A DNA stretch of 64,000 nt, taken from assembly GCF_003591515.1 (NCBI RefSeq), contig NZ_QZCG01000009.1, positions 124,001 to 188,000 on the forward strand, read 5' to 3'. Positions 17,919 to 27,951 of this stretch are shown here, in pieces; position 1 is the first letter of the stretch; each line of letters opens with the position of its first letter. Below the pieces are notes generated by a model. The model made no database searches. It was not told where the DNA came from and saw nothing but the letters and a program-made list of their open reading frames with translations. The stretch comes from Paracoccus onubensis (lineage in GTDB: Bacteria; Pseudomonadota; Alphaproteobacteria; Rhodobacterales; Rhodobacteraceae). The position numbers and the translations under genes were made by a program.

Positions 17919-19609
17919 CCAAGGATCGCAGGCAGGTGCAGCTCCTGTTCGCGCGCGCAATCCCTGGCGATGTCATAACCCGCATCGGCGTGGCGCATGA
18001 CGCCGGTTGCAGGGTCGTTCCACAATACTCGCTCCAAGCGCCTGTCGGCGGCCCGGGTCCCGTCACAAACGATGACGACGCCGGAATGCTGTGAAAAGCC
18101 CATACCGACGCCGCCTCCGTGATGCAGACTGACCCAGGTGGCGCCCCCGGCCACATTCAGCATTGCGTTCAGCAGCGGCCAGTCGGACACCGCGTCCGAT
18201 CCATCCATCATCGCCTCGGTCTCGCGGTTGGGGCTGGCGACCGATCCCGAATCGAGATGGTCGCGCCCGATCACCACCGGGGCCTGCAACTCGCCATTGC
18301 GAACCATTTCGTTGAACATCAGACCGGCGCGGTGACGCTCCCCAAGGCCGATCCAGCAGATCCGCGCCGGCAGGCCCTGAAAGGCAATCCGCTCGCCCGC
18401 CATATCCAGCCAGCGATGCAAATGGCTGTTGTCCGGAAATAGCTTCTTCATCGCCTCGTCGGTCTTGCGTATATCCTCGGGGTTTCCGGACAGCGCCACC
18501 CAACGGAACGGCCCGATGCCCTTGCAGAAAAGTGGGCGGATATAGGCGGGCACGAAACCGGGGAAGGCAAAGGCGTTCTGCAATCCTTCTTCCTGCGCCA
18601 TCTGGCGGATATTGTTGCCGTAATCCACTGTCGGCACACCGGCTTCGTGAAAGCCCACCATCGCCTTGACCTGATCGCGCATCGAGGCTTTGGCAGCCTT
18701 CACCACCTGTTCGGGGGCTGTTTCCTGCCGCGCATGCCAGTCGCCCACGGCCCAGCCCGCCGGGCAATAGCCATGCAGCGGATCATGGGCCGAGGTCTGG
18801 TCGGTCACGATATCGGGGCGGCCGTTGGGCAGCGCCTCGCCCGCCGCCATCCGGCGATGGATTTCGGGAAAGATCTCGGCCGCGTTGCCAAGCAGACCGA
18901 CCGATTTCGCCTCGCCTCTAGCGGTCCAGTCGGCGATCAGCGCCAATGCCTCGTCAAGCGTGGTGGCCTTGGCATCCAGATACTTCGTGCGGATACGAAA
19001 ATCGATCCGGCTCTCGTCCACCTCGACCGCCAGGCAGCAGGCACCGGCGAAGACGGCAGCCAGCGGCTGCGCACCGCCCATGCCACCCAGCCCGCCGGTC
19101 AGGATCCATCTGCCAGACAGATCGCCATCGTAATGCTGGCGTCCGGCTTCGGCAAAGGTTTCATAGGTGCCCTGAACGATGCCCTGCGTGCCGATATAGA
19201 TCCATGACCCGGCCGTCATCTGGCCGTACATCATCAACCCCTTTCGGTCGAGTTCGTTGAAATGCTCCCAGGTCGCCCAATGCGGCACGAGGTTCGAATT
19301 CGCGATCAGCACGCGGGGCGCATCCTCATGCGTGCGGAACACGCCGACCGGCTTGCCCGATTGCACCAGCAAGGTCTCATCGGCTTCAAGTTCGCGCAAA
19401 CTGTCGCAGATCCTGTCAAAATCGGCCCAGGTGCGGGCCGCGCGACCGATACCGCCGTAAACGACAAGCTCATGCGGATTTTCTGCCACGTCCGGATGCA
19501 GATTGTTCATCAGCATCCGCAGCGGCGCCTCGGTCAGCCATGACTTCGCCGTCAGCTCTATGCCGGTAGCGGGATAGACGATGCGGGCATTGTGACGCGG
19601 GTTGTTCAT
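17915..19609 (-). CDS. hutU: Urocanate hydratase
   Basis: A 564-residue cytoplasmic enzyme that converts urocanate to 4-imidazolone-5-propionate using tightly bound NAD+. The conserved NAD-binding block [13 protein letters not shown], the opening [15 protein letters not shown] and the C-terminal [17 protein letters not shown] segment are all present. Length is normal. It is the fourth gene of hutIHGUD and overlaps hutD by four bases. Confidence 0.97.
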   Translation of the reverse strand: MNNPRHNARIVYPATGIELTAKSWLTEAPLRMLMNNLHPDVAENPHELVVYGGIGRAARTWADFDRICDSLRELEADETLLVQSGKPVGVFRTHEDAPRVLIANSNLVPHWATWEHFNELDRKGLMMYGQMTAGSWIYIGTQGIVQGTYETFAEAGRQHYDGDLSGRWILTGGLGGMGGAQPLAAVFAGACCLAVEVDESRIDFRIRTKYLDAKATTLDEALALIADWTARGEAKSVGLLGNAAEIFPEIHRRMAAGEALPNGRPDIVTDQTSAHDPLHGYCPAGWAVGDWHARQETAPEQVVKAAKASMRDQVKAMVGFHEAGVPTVDYGNNIRQMAQEEGLQNAFAFPGFVPAYIRPLFCKGIGPFRWVALSGNPEDIRKTDEAMKKLFPDNSHLHRWLDMAGERIAFQGLPARICWIGLGERHRAGLMFNEMVRNGELQAPVVIGRDHLDSGSVASPNRETEAMMDGSDAVSDWPLLNAMLNVAGGATWVSLHHGGGVGMGFSQHSGVVIVCDGTRAADRRLERVLWNDPATGVMRHADAGYDIARDCAREQELHLPAILG

Positions 19610-19621
19610 GTCAGAGACCTT

Positions 19622-20425
19622 TCAGGGACGGATCAGGCGCGGAACAAGCCCGGCCAGCGCGTTGAGGATATCGGCAAGGATCTCACGCATACGGGTGCTG
19701 CGCGCGGGGTGAAGCTCGAATGGAGGTTCTTCGCCGGCCAGATGCGAGATCTGCGCCAGTTCCATCTGGATCGCATGAACGCCCGTTTCAGGATGGCCGT
19801 AATGCCGCGTCGTCCAGCCGCCACGGAAACGACCGTTCAGGACAGTGCTGTGATCCGCCGACGCCTGACAGATGCGCAGCGTTTCGGCCTCCAGCTCCGG
19901 GGCGCAAGTCGCGCCACCATCAGTGCCGATATTGAAATCCGGCAGTCGCCCGTCGAAAAGCCACGGGATATGCGAACGGATCGAGTGGCAGTCATAAAGG
20001 ATCGCCGCACCATGAATCGCCCGCACCCGCGCGATCTCGGCCGAAAGGGCATCGTGATAGGGGCGATGCACCGTATTCAGCCAATGGTCCTTGTCCTGAT
20101 CGGCCGGCTCCCTGCCCTCGCGCCAGATCGGCACGTTGTCGAAGGTGGTCAACGGGATCAACCCGGTCGTGGTCTGCCCCGGATAAAGGCTGACACCCGA
20201 CGGATCGCGATTGAGGTCAATCACATAGCGGGACTGGGTGGCGGTCACCGTTGTCACGCCCGGTAGCAGCCCGTCATAAAGCCGGTGGATGTGCCAGTCG
20301 GTGTCGCGCAGCAGCCGGCCCTCTTCGTTCAGCCGATCGGCCACTTCGATCGGCAAATCGGTGCCGACATGGGGAAAGGCAAGGATGACTGGGCTATTGC
20401 CCCTTTCGACGCGAACCGGCTGCAT
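19622..20425 (-). CDS. hutG: N-formylglutamate deformylase
   Basis: A 267-residue N-formylglutamate amidohydrolase that releases glutamate and formate, the last step of the five-step pathway. The start reads ERGNSPVILAFPHVGTDLP, and YVIDLNRDPSG and ILYDCHSIRSHIP match metal-binding and substrate segments of the family. The ATG at 20425 overlaps the hutH stop by one base (TGATG); the in-frame TTG at 20428 is less likely. Pairing with hutF shows the formylglutamate route, not the HutE route. Confidence 0.95.
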   Translation of the reverse strand: MQPVRVERGNSPVILAFPHVGTDLPIEVADRLNEEGRLLRDTDWHIHRLYDGLLPGVTTVTATQSRYVIDLNRDPSGVSLYPGQTTTGLIPLTTFDNVPIWREGREPADQDKDHWLNTVHRPYHDALSAEIARVRAIHGAAILYDCHSIRSHIPWLFDGRLPDFNIGTDGGATCAPELEAETLRICQASADHSTVLNGRFRGGWTTRHYGHPETGVHAIQMELAQISHLAGEEPPFELHPARSTRMREILADILNALAGLVPRLIRP

Positions 20426-21954
20426 CAACCTACCTCCGGAAGAATATCCGCCCCGACCGGGTCCAGCCCGCCTTCCGCCACCAGCGCCCCCGCGACCTCC
20501 ATATCGTTGCCCATAAAACGGTCCGCTTCCAAAGCCGGGATCCGTGCCCGAATGATGTCGATCGCGGCCTGAAGCCGGGGCGAGGATTTAAGCGGCCCGC
20601 GCAGATCCACCCCCTGCGCGGCGATCATTCCCTCGACGCCGATGATCCACCACAGGTTCCGGGTCATCGGCAAAAGGCGGCGCGCGCCGTGACAGGCCAT
20701 CGACACGTGATCCTCTTGATTGGCCGAAGTCGGCGTGCTGTCCACACTGGCCGGGTGCGCCATCTGCTTGTTTTCGCTCATCAGTGCGGCGGTGGTGACT
20801 TCGGCGATCATCATGCCGGAATTCAGTCCCGGCGCCGGCGTCAGAAAGCCCGGCAGACCATAGCTCAGCGCCGGATCGACCAGCAACGCGACGCGACGCT
20901 GTGCGATGGCGCCGATCTCGGCTACGGCCAAAGCGATCATGTCGGCGGCAAAGGCCACCGGTTCGGCATGGAAATTCCCACCCGAGACAACCAGACCGTC
21001 GGACAGGATCAGCGGGTTGTCGGTTGCTGCATTTGCCTCGATCTCGAGTGTCCGGGCGGCCTGGCGAAGCACGTCCAGCGCAGCACCCGCGACCTGAGGA
21101 TGACAGCGGATGCAATAGGGATCCTGCACCCGCTCGTCCCCTTCGACATGGCTGTCCCGAATCTGACTGTCGGCCAGCAGCGCGCGCAGGGCACGGGCCA
21201 CCTCGATCTGGCCCTGATGCCCGCGCAGCATGTGGATTTCCTCGGTAAACGGGGTGGTCGAGCCCATGGCCGCATCGGTCGACAGCGCACCGGTCACGAT
21301 AGCGGCGCGCAAGGCGCGTTCGGCCCGGAACAATCCCGCCAATGCCAGCGCGCATGACACCTGCGTGCCGTTGATCAGCGCCAACCCCTCTTTCGCGGCA
21401 AGCACTACGGGCTTCAGCCCCGCGCGCGCCAGAGCTTCGGCCCCCGGCAGGCGTTGATCCTGAACGACCGCCTCGCCCTCGCCAATCATCACGGCGGCCA
21501 TATGCGCCAGTGGCGCAAGGTCGCCTGATGCCCCGACCGAGCCTTTTTCAGGGATGACCGGCATCACGCCTTTCGCCAGCATGTCACCGATCAACGCCAC
21601 CACCTCGGGCCGCGTGCCCGAAGCCCCCCGCCCCAGAGACATCAGCTTCAGCGTCAGGATCAGTCGCGTCACCGCCCTGGGCAACGGTTCTCCGACGCCG
21701 CAACAATGCGACAGGATCAGATTGCGCTGAAGCGTTGCCACATCCTCTGCCGGAATGCGGATCGAGGCCAGTTTGCCGAAACCGGTATTGACGCCATAAA
21801 CGGCATCCTCGCCCGCTGCCACCTCGGCAATACGGGCGGCAGAACGGGCGATCCCCGCCGCCGAGGCCGGATCGAGGCCGGGTGCGGTTCCCTCCCAATA
21901 GATACGGCGCAGGGCGGCAAGCGGGACCGATCCGGGGGTCAGCAATTCAGGCAT
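20425..21954 (-). CDS. hutH: Histidine ammonia-lyase
   Basis: A 509-residue lyase that deaminates histidine to urocanate. The cofactor-forming Ala142-Ser143-Gly144 lies in [15 protein letters not shown] and matches the numbering in Pseudomonas HutH, which supports the ATG at 21954 over the longer frame. NTGFGKLAS near residue 56 carries the conserved Tyr/Asn-Thr-Gly-Phe-Gly block. The gene begins two bases after the hutI stop. Confidence 0.97.
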   Translation of the reverse strand: MPELLTPGSVPLAALRRIYWEGTAPGLDPASAAGIARSAARIAEVAAGEDAVYGVNTGFGKLASIRIPAEDVATLQRNLILSHCCGVGEPLPRAVTRLILTLKLMSLGRGASGTRPEVVALIGDMLAKGVMPVIPEKGSVGASGDLAPLAHMAAVMIGEGEAVVQDQRLPGAEALARAGLKPVVLAAKEGLALINGTQVSCALALAGLFRAERALRAAIVTGALSTDAAMGSTTPFTEEIHMLRGHQGQIEVARALRALLADSQIRDSHVEGDERVQDPYCIRCHPQVAGAALDVLRQAARTLEIEANAATDNPLILSDGLVVSGGNFHAEPVAFAADMIALAVAEIGAIAQRRVALLVDPALSYGLPGFLTPAPGLNSGMMIAEVTTAALMSENKQMAHPASVDSTPTSANQEDHVSMACHGARRLLPMTRNLWWIIGVEGMIAAQGVDLRGPLKSSPRLQAAIDIIRARIPALEADRFMGNDMEVAGALVAEGGLDPVGADILPEVG

Positions 21955-21956
21955 GT

Positions 21957-23156
21957 TCAGACCATTTCTCCGTGAAAAATCCGCGCATGAAGCGGGTTGA
22001 ACCCGATCCGCGCAACAAGCTGTGCAGGCGTTTCGACATCCCACAGCGCGAAATCGGCCGAAAGGCCGGGGGCGATCCGCCCGATCTCATCTTGCAGTCC
22101 CAACGCATGGGCCGCATGGCTGGTGACCGCTGCAAGGCATTCCGGCACCGTCAGGCCGAACAGCACTGCCCCCATATTCATTGTCAGCAGGATCGAGCTA
22201 AGCGGCGATGTCCCCGGATTGCAGTCCGTCGCCAATGCCATGGGCACGCCGGCGGCCCGGAATGCCGAAACCGGAGGACAAACCGTCTCGCGCAGCATGT
22301 AGAAGGCGCCGGGCAGCAGGACCGCCACCGTTCCCGCCGCCGCCAAGGCCCGCGCATCCGCCCCGGTCGCATGTTCCAGATGATCTGCGGACAATGCACC
22401 ATGGCGGGCGGCAAAGGCGGTGCCGCCGGCATGCGACAATTGTTCGGAATGGATTTTCACCGGCAGGTCCAGTTCGCGCGCGCGCAGATAGAGCGGTTCA
22501 AGCTCCCTGGTCGAAAAGGCGATACCCTCGCAGAAACCGTCCACCGCATCGACCAGTCCTTCGGCATGGGCGGCGTTCAGACCGGCAATCGCGACCTCGC
22601 TTATATAATCCGGCGCGCGCCCCGCATATTCCGGCGGCAGGGAATGGGCGGCCAGCCATGTGGTACGGATCCGCACCGGGCGCAGTTCCGCCAGCCTCCG
22701 CGCCGCGCGCAACATGTTCAGTTCCGCCGGAACCGAAAGCCCATAGCCCGATTTGATCTCGATAGTGGACACCCCTTCGGCCAGAACATGATCCAGGCGT
22801 GGCAGGCTGGCCTGGACCAGTTCCTCGACCCCCATCTCGCGCACCGCGTGCATCGAGGCCCTGATGCCCCCGCCCGCGCGAGAGATTTCTTCATATGTCG
22901 CGCCATCCAGCCGCATCTCGAATTCATTCGCTCGGTCACCACCGAAAACAAGATGGGTGTGACAGTCGATCGGCGCCGGCGTCATCAGTCTGCCACCGCA
23001 ATCGACCTCTTGCTGGCCGCGCCGGGGCAAGCCCGCACCAACCGCCGTGATCCGGCCATTCTCGGTCTCGACCTCCAGCGCGGCGGGAAGCGGTGCACGC
23101 TCCACATCACCATCGCAGGTAACGACTCTCGCATTGATCCATAGCGTCGCGGTCAT
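21957..23156 (-). CDS. hutI: Imidazolonepropionase
   Basis: A 399-residue amidohydrolase that opens imidazolonepropionate to formiminoglutamate. The metal motif is in [18 protein letters not shown], and EIKSGYGLS and [11 protein letters not shown] are further family blocks. I chose the ATG at 23156. The frame upstream (to 23243) crosses the HutC-like box and is probably untranslated leader. It is the first gene of hutIHGUD and is divergent from hutF. Confidence 0.95.
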   Translation of the reverse strand: MTATLWINARVVTCDGDVERAPLPAALEVETENGRITAVGAGLPRRGQQEVDCGGRLMTPAPIDCHTHLVFGGDRANEFEMRLDGATYEEISRAGGGIRASMHAVREMGVEELVQASLPRLDHVLAEGVSTIEIKSGYGLSVPAELNMLRAARRLAELRPVRIRTTWLAAHSLPPEYAGRAPDYISEVAIAGLNAAHAEGLVDAVDGFCEGIAFSTRELEPLYLRARELDLPVKIHSEQLSHAGGTAFAARHGALSADHLEHATGADARALAAAGTVAVLLPGAFYMLRETVCPPVSAFRAAGVPMALATDCNPGTSPLSSILLTMNMGAVLFGLTVPECLAAVTSHAAHALGLQDEIGRIAPGLSADFALWDVETPAQLVARIGFNPLHARIFHGEMV

Positions 23157-23231
23157 TCGGCGCTCTCCCTGCTTGCGACCTGCCCGGAAATGCGTCCGAG
23201 GGGCAGTTTGCGCTTTCCCCGAGCATCTTTC

Positions 23232-23243
23232 AAGTATATACAT
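23232..23243. promoter_or_regulatory. HutC-like operator between hutI and hutF
   Basis: AAGTATATACAT, with an 8-bp palindromic core GTATATAC, lies in the 142-base divergent region. The known HutC consensus is close to TTGTATATACAA. One site in this position could repress both hutIHGUD and hutF and be released by urocanate. Confidence 0.72.
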
Positions 23244-23298
23244 ATTAAAAGAACCAAGGAAAGCGATTTTTTTGGCGAATGCGAAACCGGGGAATCTG

Positions 23299-24639
23299 AT
23301 GAGAATTCATGCGACGGCTGCACTCCTTCCCGATGGCTGGGCGCGCGATGTGGGCATTACCCTCACCGATGCGACGATCGAACAGGTACAGACCGGCGTC
23401 GCGCCACAGCCGGGCGATCATCGCGCAGAAATATTGCTGCCCGGCATGGCCAATCTGCACAGCCACAGCTTTCAACGCGGCTTTGCCGGATTGACCGAGC
23501 GGCGCGGGCCGGGCCAGGACAGTTTCTGGACATGGCGCGAGATGATGTATCGCTTCGCACTGAGCCTTTCGCCCGATGAAGTGCAGGCCGTTGCCGCACT
23601 GGCCTGTATCGAGATGCTCGAGGCCGGTTATACCCGGCTGGGCGAATTCCACTATCTGCACCATGGGCCGGACGGGCAGCCATATGATAATCCGGCAGAG
23701 ATGTCACAGCGCATTTTCGCGGCGGCCGCGGACACGGGAATCGCCCTCACCCATCTGCCGGTCCTTTACGCTCATGGCGGTTTCGGCCCTGAACCGGCAG
23801 GCGAAGGGCAGCGGCGCTTCCTGCACGGGCTGGACGACTATCTTCAGCTGATCGAGACCTGCGACGGATATATCCGCCCACAGGACCGCGTCGGCATCGC
23901 CCCGCATTCCCTGCGGGCCGCGACCATGGCCGAAATCATCGCGCTCGCCGAGGCGTTTCCCGGGCGGCCCTTCCATATCCACATCAGTGAACAGGTAAAG
24001 GAAGTCGAGGATTGCCTTGCCCATACCGGTGCCCGGCCGGTGGAATATCTGCTGGCCAACGCGCCAGTGGGACCATCATGGTGCCTGATCCACGCAACCC
24101 ATCTGATCAAGAATGAAATCCGGCGCATCGCCACCTCTGGCGCCGTGGTCGGGCTTTGTCCGATCACCGAGGCCAATCTGGGCGACGGCATCTTTCCAGC
24201 CGTCGAGTTTCTGGCGCAGCGCGGACGGATCGGCATCGGCACTGACAGCAATGTGGAAATTACCCTGCCGGGCGAATTGAAGCAGCTGGAATATTCGCAG
24301 CGCCTGTCCCTGCGGCTGCGCAACGCACTGGCTGTGAACGGTTCGACCGGTGCCAGCCTGTTTCACGCCGCACTCAGCGGAGGCGCCCAGTCTCTTGACG
24401 CCCCCAATCCGGCGATCGCCTCCGGACACCCTGCCGATCTGGTCGCCCTGAGCGATAATTGTCGGCTGGAAATGCCCGATGACCGGCTGATGGATCGCTG
24501 GGTCTTCGGACGCGACCTGCGAGTGGCCGATCTCTGGGCCGCGGGAGTGCATCTGGTCCGCGAGGGGCGTCACATCCACCGCACCCGAATCGCAACAGAT
24601 TATGCGAAAGCGATCCGGGATGTGCTGAACCGGATTTGA
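23299..24639 (+). CDS. hutF: Formimidoylglutamate deiminase
   Basis: A 446-residue amidohydrolase that converts N-formimino-glutamate to N-formylglutamate and ammonia. Metal-binding NLHSHSFQRGFAG, then GVAPHSLRA and IGTDSNVEITLPGELKQLEY, are HutF hallmarks. ATG 23299 follows GGGGAA; the longer frame to 23047 runs back into hutI and is rejected. It is divergent from hutI across the HutC-like box and works with HutG. Confidence 0.95.
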   Translation: MRIHATAALLPDGWARDVGITLTDATIEQVQTGVAPQPGDHRAEILLPGMANLHSHSFQRGFAGLTERRGPGQDSFWTWREMMYRFALSLSPDEVQAVAALACIEMLEAGYTRLGEFHYLHHGPDGQPYDNPAEMSQRIFAAAADTGIALTHLPVLYAHGGFGPEPAGEGQRRFLHGLDDYLQLIETCDGYIRPQDRVGIAPHSLRAATMAEIIALAEAFPGRPFHIHISEQVKEVEDCLAHTGARPVEYLLANAPVGPSWCLIHATHLIKNEIRRIATSGAVVGLCPITEANLGDGIFPAVEFLAQRGRIGIGTDSNVEITLPGELKQLEYSQRLSLRLRNALAVNGSTGASLFHAALSGGAQSLDAPNPAIASGHPADLVALSDNCRLEMPDDRLMDRWVFGRDLRVADLWAAGVHLVREGRHIHRTRIATDYAKAIRDVLNRI

Positions 24640-24700
24640 TCACGCGCCAGTTGCTGCGCCCGGCATGGATCGCCGGGCCGGCTCAAGGCGGTCGAACCAC

Positions 24701-25714
24701 TTAACGACTCACGGGTGCAGTCGTCTCCCGCAGCATCAGAAGCGGACGCAGCAGCGTCATCGGCGCGACCTCACGGCCCTCGATTCGGCGCAGGATCACG
24801 CGGGCCGCCTGCATGCCCAGTTCGCGCTTCGGCTGGCGGATCGTGGTCAGCGCCGGGGCCAGATGCGAGGCCATCTCGATATCGTCGAACCCCACGATCG
24901 AAACGTCGCGCGGCACCTGCATCCCCGCCCGCTGAAGACCGGCGGTGAAGGCGCAGGCCATTTCATCCGAGAAGGCAAAGATCGCCGTAGGGCGCTCTGA
25001 CACCGGCAGGGCCATCCATGCCTGTGCGGCCGCGGCGCCCGCCTGCAAGGTGAAATCGCCCCGAAAGACGGTCAGCGGCCTATCTCCGGCGGCTTCCTCT
25101 GCCCCGGCAAGACGTGCCTTGTGTAGCACGTTGTCGGGCGGCCCGCCTATCACCGCGATATGGCGATGGCCCAATTCGCGCAGATGCGCCACGGCCATGC
25201 GGCCGCCTTCGCGATTGTCCAGCATGACGCGCGGCAGCTTTGCTCCCTCGATCCACTCGCACGCCGTGATGACCGGGGGCGAGTCCGGCATTTCCAGCCC
25301 CGCCTGCGGCACCAATCCATCCGTCAGGATGATCCCATCCGCACGCGACCGGTCCAGGAAACGGTGCAGGCTGACATGCCGCCCGTCCCCGTCCTGGGTA
25401 TCCGAAACCAGCAGGTCATATCCGGCAGCCGCCAGTTCGCGGCCCATGCCATCAAGGATCTTGGCGAAGAACGGGTTGCCCAGATTGGGGACAAGCGCCA
25501 CCACGCAGCCGGTGCGCTGCATCCTGAGGTTTCGCGCCGCGTGGTTCATCCGGTAGCCGGTTTCGGTCACCGCATTCATCACCGCCTCACGCGTCGCCTC
25601 GGCCACCAGATCAGGCTGTGACAATACGCGGCTGACGGTCGAGGTCGACACGCCCGCCACCCGCGCGACATCCAGCAATTTGACCCGTCCGGGCGGGATG
25701 ATCGGTTTATCCAT
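24701..25714 (-). CDS. LacI family transcriptional regulator
   Basis: A 337-residue repressor. The N-terminal helix-turn-helix and hinge read LLDVARVAGVSTSTVSRVLS and ETGYRMNHAARNLR. The periplasmic-binding-protein-like effector domain follows, with NPFFAKILDGMGRELA and VPRDVSIVGFDDIEMASHL. It is divergent from a sugar-type catabolic and transport operon, which it almost certainly controls through the palindrome at 25759-25772. The effector is unknown, but is probably the imported substrate or a product. Confidence 0.92.
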   Translation of the reverse strand: MDKPIIPPGRVKLLDVARVAGVSTSTVSRVLSQPDLVAEATREAVMNAVTETGYRMNHAARNLRMQRTGCVVALVPNLGNPFFAKILDGMGRELAAAGYDLLVSDTQDGDGRHVSLHRFLDRSRADGIILTDGLVPQAGLEMPDSPPVITACEWIEGAKLPRVMLDNREGGRMAVAHLRELGHRHIAVIGGPPDNVLHKARLAGAEEAAGDRPLTVFRGDFTLQAGAAAAQAWMALPVSERPTAIFAFSDEMACAFTAGLQRAGMQVPRDVSIVGFDDIEMASHLAPALTTIRQPKRELGMQAARVILRRIEGREVAPMTLLRPLLMLRETTAPVSR

Positions 25715-25758
25715 GGCCAGACATTATGCGCGACATGCGGTCGGGACAAGAAAATGTT

Positions 25759-25772
25759 TGCAATCGATTGCA
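25759..25772. promoter_or_regulatory. LacI-type operator
   Basis: TGCAATCGATTGCA is a perfect 14-bp palindrome with the central CG typical of LacI-family operators. It lies in the 93-base gap between the LacI regulator and the isomerase gene, well placed to regulate both. Confidence 0.8.
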
Positions 25773-25807
25773 GAGCAGTGCAGGTTGGCCGCCGGGAAGA
25801 GGTGAAC

Positions 25808-26860
25808 ATGCATACGATCAAAGGCCCCGCACTGTTTCTGGCGCAATTCATCGGCGGTAACGCCCCCTTCGATACATGGGATGGGATCACCCGCTGGGCG
25901 TCGGAATGCGGCTATGCCGGCGTACAGGTTCCGACCAATGATCCGCGCATGCTGGATCTGGATCGCGCTTTGGAATCACGGGATTATCGGGACGAGTTTC
26001 TGGGCGTTGCCCGACAGAACGGCGTAGAGGTGACCGAACTTTCCACGCATCTTCAGGGCCAGCTGGTGGCGGTCCACCCCGCCTATGACGCGGGCTTCGA
26101 CGCCTTCGCGCCTGATTCGGTGCGCGGCAACCCTTCGGCACGGCAGAAATGGGCGGTCGATCAGGTATCAAAGGCCATTCGCGTCAGCCGCCTTCTGGGG
26201 TTGGACCGGATGGCAACCTTCTCGGGCGCGTTGGCCTGGCCCTATCTTTATCCATGGCCGCAACGCGCACCCGGCCTGATCGAGACCGCCTTCGATACGC
26301 TGGCCGCGCGATGGTCTCCGCTGCTGGATCTGGCCGAGGATCAGGGCGTCGATATCTGCTACGAAATCCATCCGGGCGAGGATCTGCATGATGGTGTGAC
26401 CTTCGAGATGTTCCTTGACCGCGTTGGCGGCCATGCCCGCGCCAACATGCTTTACGATCCGTCGCATTACCTTTTGCAACAGCTTGATTATCTGCAGAAC
26501 ATCGACATCTACCACGACCGCATCCGCATGTTCCACGTCAAGGATGCCGAGTTCCGCCCTACCGGACGGCAGGGCGTTTATGGCGGCTATCAGTCCTGGG
26601 TGGACCGCGCCGGTCGTTTCCGCAGTCCGGGTGACGGGCAAGTGGATTTCAAGGCGGTCTTCTCCAAACTGACCCAATACGGCTTCGACGGCTGGGCGGT
26701 GGTGGAATGGGAATGCGCACTGAAGCACCCCGAGGACGGCGCCCGCGAAGGCGCGGCTTTCGTGCGCGATCATATCATCCGTGTCACGCCGCATGCCTTC
26801 GATGATTTCGCTGCAAGCCACGTGGATCATGCGGCGCTCGAGAAGGCACTTGGCCTATGA
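25808..26860 (+). CDS. Sugar phosphate isomerase/epimerase family protein (TIM barrel)
   Basis: A 350-residue xylose-isomerase-like TIM-barrel protein. ICYEIHPGEDLHDG, MLYDPSHYLLQQ, MFHVKDAEF and GWAVVEWECAL carry the usual Glu, Asp/His, His-x-Lys-Asp and Glu metal ligands. The ATG at 25808 follows GGAAGAGGTG. The stop overlaps the next gene's start by four bases (ATGA). It works with the Gfo/Idh oxidoreductase on an imported sugar or cyclitol. IolE/IolH-like or 3-keto-sugar roles are possible; I cannot choose between them. Confidence 0.85.
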   Translation: MHTIKGPALFLAQFIGGNAPFDTWDGITRWASECGYAGVQVPTNDPRMLDLDRALESRDYRDEFLGVARQNGVEVTELSTHLQGQLVAVHPAYDAGFDAFAPDSVRGNPSARQKWAVDQVSKAIRVSRLLGLDRMATFSGALAWPYLYPWPQRAPGLIETAFDTLAARWSPLLDLAEDQGVDICYEIHPGEDLHDGVTFEMFLDRVGGHARANMLYDPSHYLLQQLDYLQNIDIYHDRIRMFHVKDAEFRPTGRQGVYGGYQSWVDRAGRFRSPGDGQVDFKAVFSKLTQYGFDGWAVVEWECALKHPEDGAREGAAFVRDHIIRVTPHAFDDFAASHVDHAALEKALGL

Positions 26861-27951
26861 CCCCGATTCGTCTTGGCATGGTCGGCGGAGGCAGCGGCGC
26901 ATTCATCGGCGCCGTCCACCGCATCGCGGCACGGATGGACGGGCATTTCGCGCTGGTCGCGGGCGCCTTGTCCTCGAACCCCGAACGTGCGGCTGAAAGC
27001 GCGGCGGAACTGGGGATCCGAGGCTATTCCGACTTCAACGACATGGCGGTGGCCGAGGCGGCGCGGGAAGATGGTATCGAAGCCGTCAGTATCGTCACGC
27101 CCAACCACATGCACGCCGCCCCTGCGACAGCCTTTCTGCGGGCAGGAATCCACGTCATCTGCGACAAGCCGCTGGCCGCGACGGCAGAGCAGGCACGCGA
27201 GATTGCCGATGCCGCGAAAGCCAGCGATGCACGCTTCTTCCTGACACATAATTACAGCGCTCTGCCGATGGTGCGCGAGGCGCGGGCGCTGGTGGCCGAG
27301 AATGCGCTTGGCATGATCCGGCTGGTGCGGGTGGAATATCTTCAGGGCTGGCTGGCCGGCCAGACTGACAGCAAACAGGCCGAATGGCGCACCGATCCCG
27401 CGCGGGCGGGTGCCGGTGCGATCGGCGATATCGGAACGCATGCGTGGCAACTGGCCGAATATGTGACCGGGCAGACGCCTGCCTTCCTGTCGGCGGATCT
27501 GTCCAGCATGGTGCCGGGGCGTCAGGTTGACGATGATGCGCGGATCGCGCTGCGCTATGCCTCCGGCGCCAAGGGCGGCATCTGGGCGTCTCAGGTCGCG
27601 GTGGGACAGGAGAACGGCCTGTCACTGCGTATCTTCGGCACGGAAGCCGCACTGGAATGGCGGCTGCAACGCCCGGAAGAGCTGATCGTCACGCCCAAGG
27701 ACGGCCCGGCCCGGATCCTGACCCGTGCACAGGACCGCAGCCGATCCTTTCGCACGCCCCCGGGTCATCCCGAGGGCTACCTTGAGGGTTTTTCAAATCT
27801 TTACAGCGATATCGCATCGGTTATTCGAGGCGATTCGACCCACATCGATCGCGTTCCGGGTCTTCAGGCCGGTTTGTCCGGCATGGCTTTCATCGCGGCC
27901 ACGCAAGCATCCGCCGCCCGCGACGGCGCATGGATCGAGGTTCGGACATGA
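26857..27951 (+). CDS. Gfo/Idh/MocA family oxidoreductase
   Basis: A 364-residue NAD(P)-dependent dehydrogenase. The Rossmann start is GMVGGGSGAFIGAVHR. CDKPLAAT is the family's E/D-K-P motif, and GAIGDIGTHAWQLAEYV carries the catalytic-region Asp and His. It is coupled by ATGA overlaps to the isomerase before it and the ATPase after it. A likely role is oxidation of a sugar or cyclitol hydroxyl. The substrate is not determinable from sequence. Confidence 0.9.
   Translation: MTPIRLGMVGGGSGAFIGAVHRIAARMDGHFALVAGALSSNPERAAESAAELGIRGYSDFNDMAVAEAAREDGIEAVSIVTPNHMHAAPATAFLRAGIHVICDKPLAATAEQAREIADAAKASDARFFLTHNYSALPMVREARALVAENALGMIRLVRVEYLQGWLAGQTDSKQAEWRTDPARAGAGAIGDIGTHAWQLAEYVTGQTPAFLSADLSSMVPGRQVDDDARIALRYASGAKGGIWASQVAVGQENGLSLRIFGTEAALEWRLQRPEELIVTPKDGPARILTRAQDRSRSFRTPPGHPEGYLEGFSNLYSDIASVIRGDSTHIDRVPGLQAGLSGMAFIAATQASAARDGAWIEVRT

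Noticed and set aside
21882..23144. 420-codon plus-strand frame opposite hutI
   Set aside because: Antisense shadow of hutI; no recognisable motifs and no proper ribosome site.
24659..24677. CCCGGC/GCCGGG stem between convergent hutF and the LacI gene as a terminator
   Set aside because: Only six base pairs with no T-run on either strand; too weak to call.
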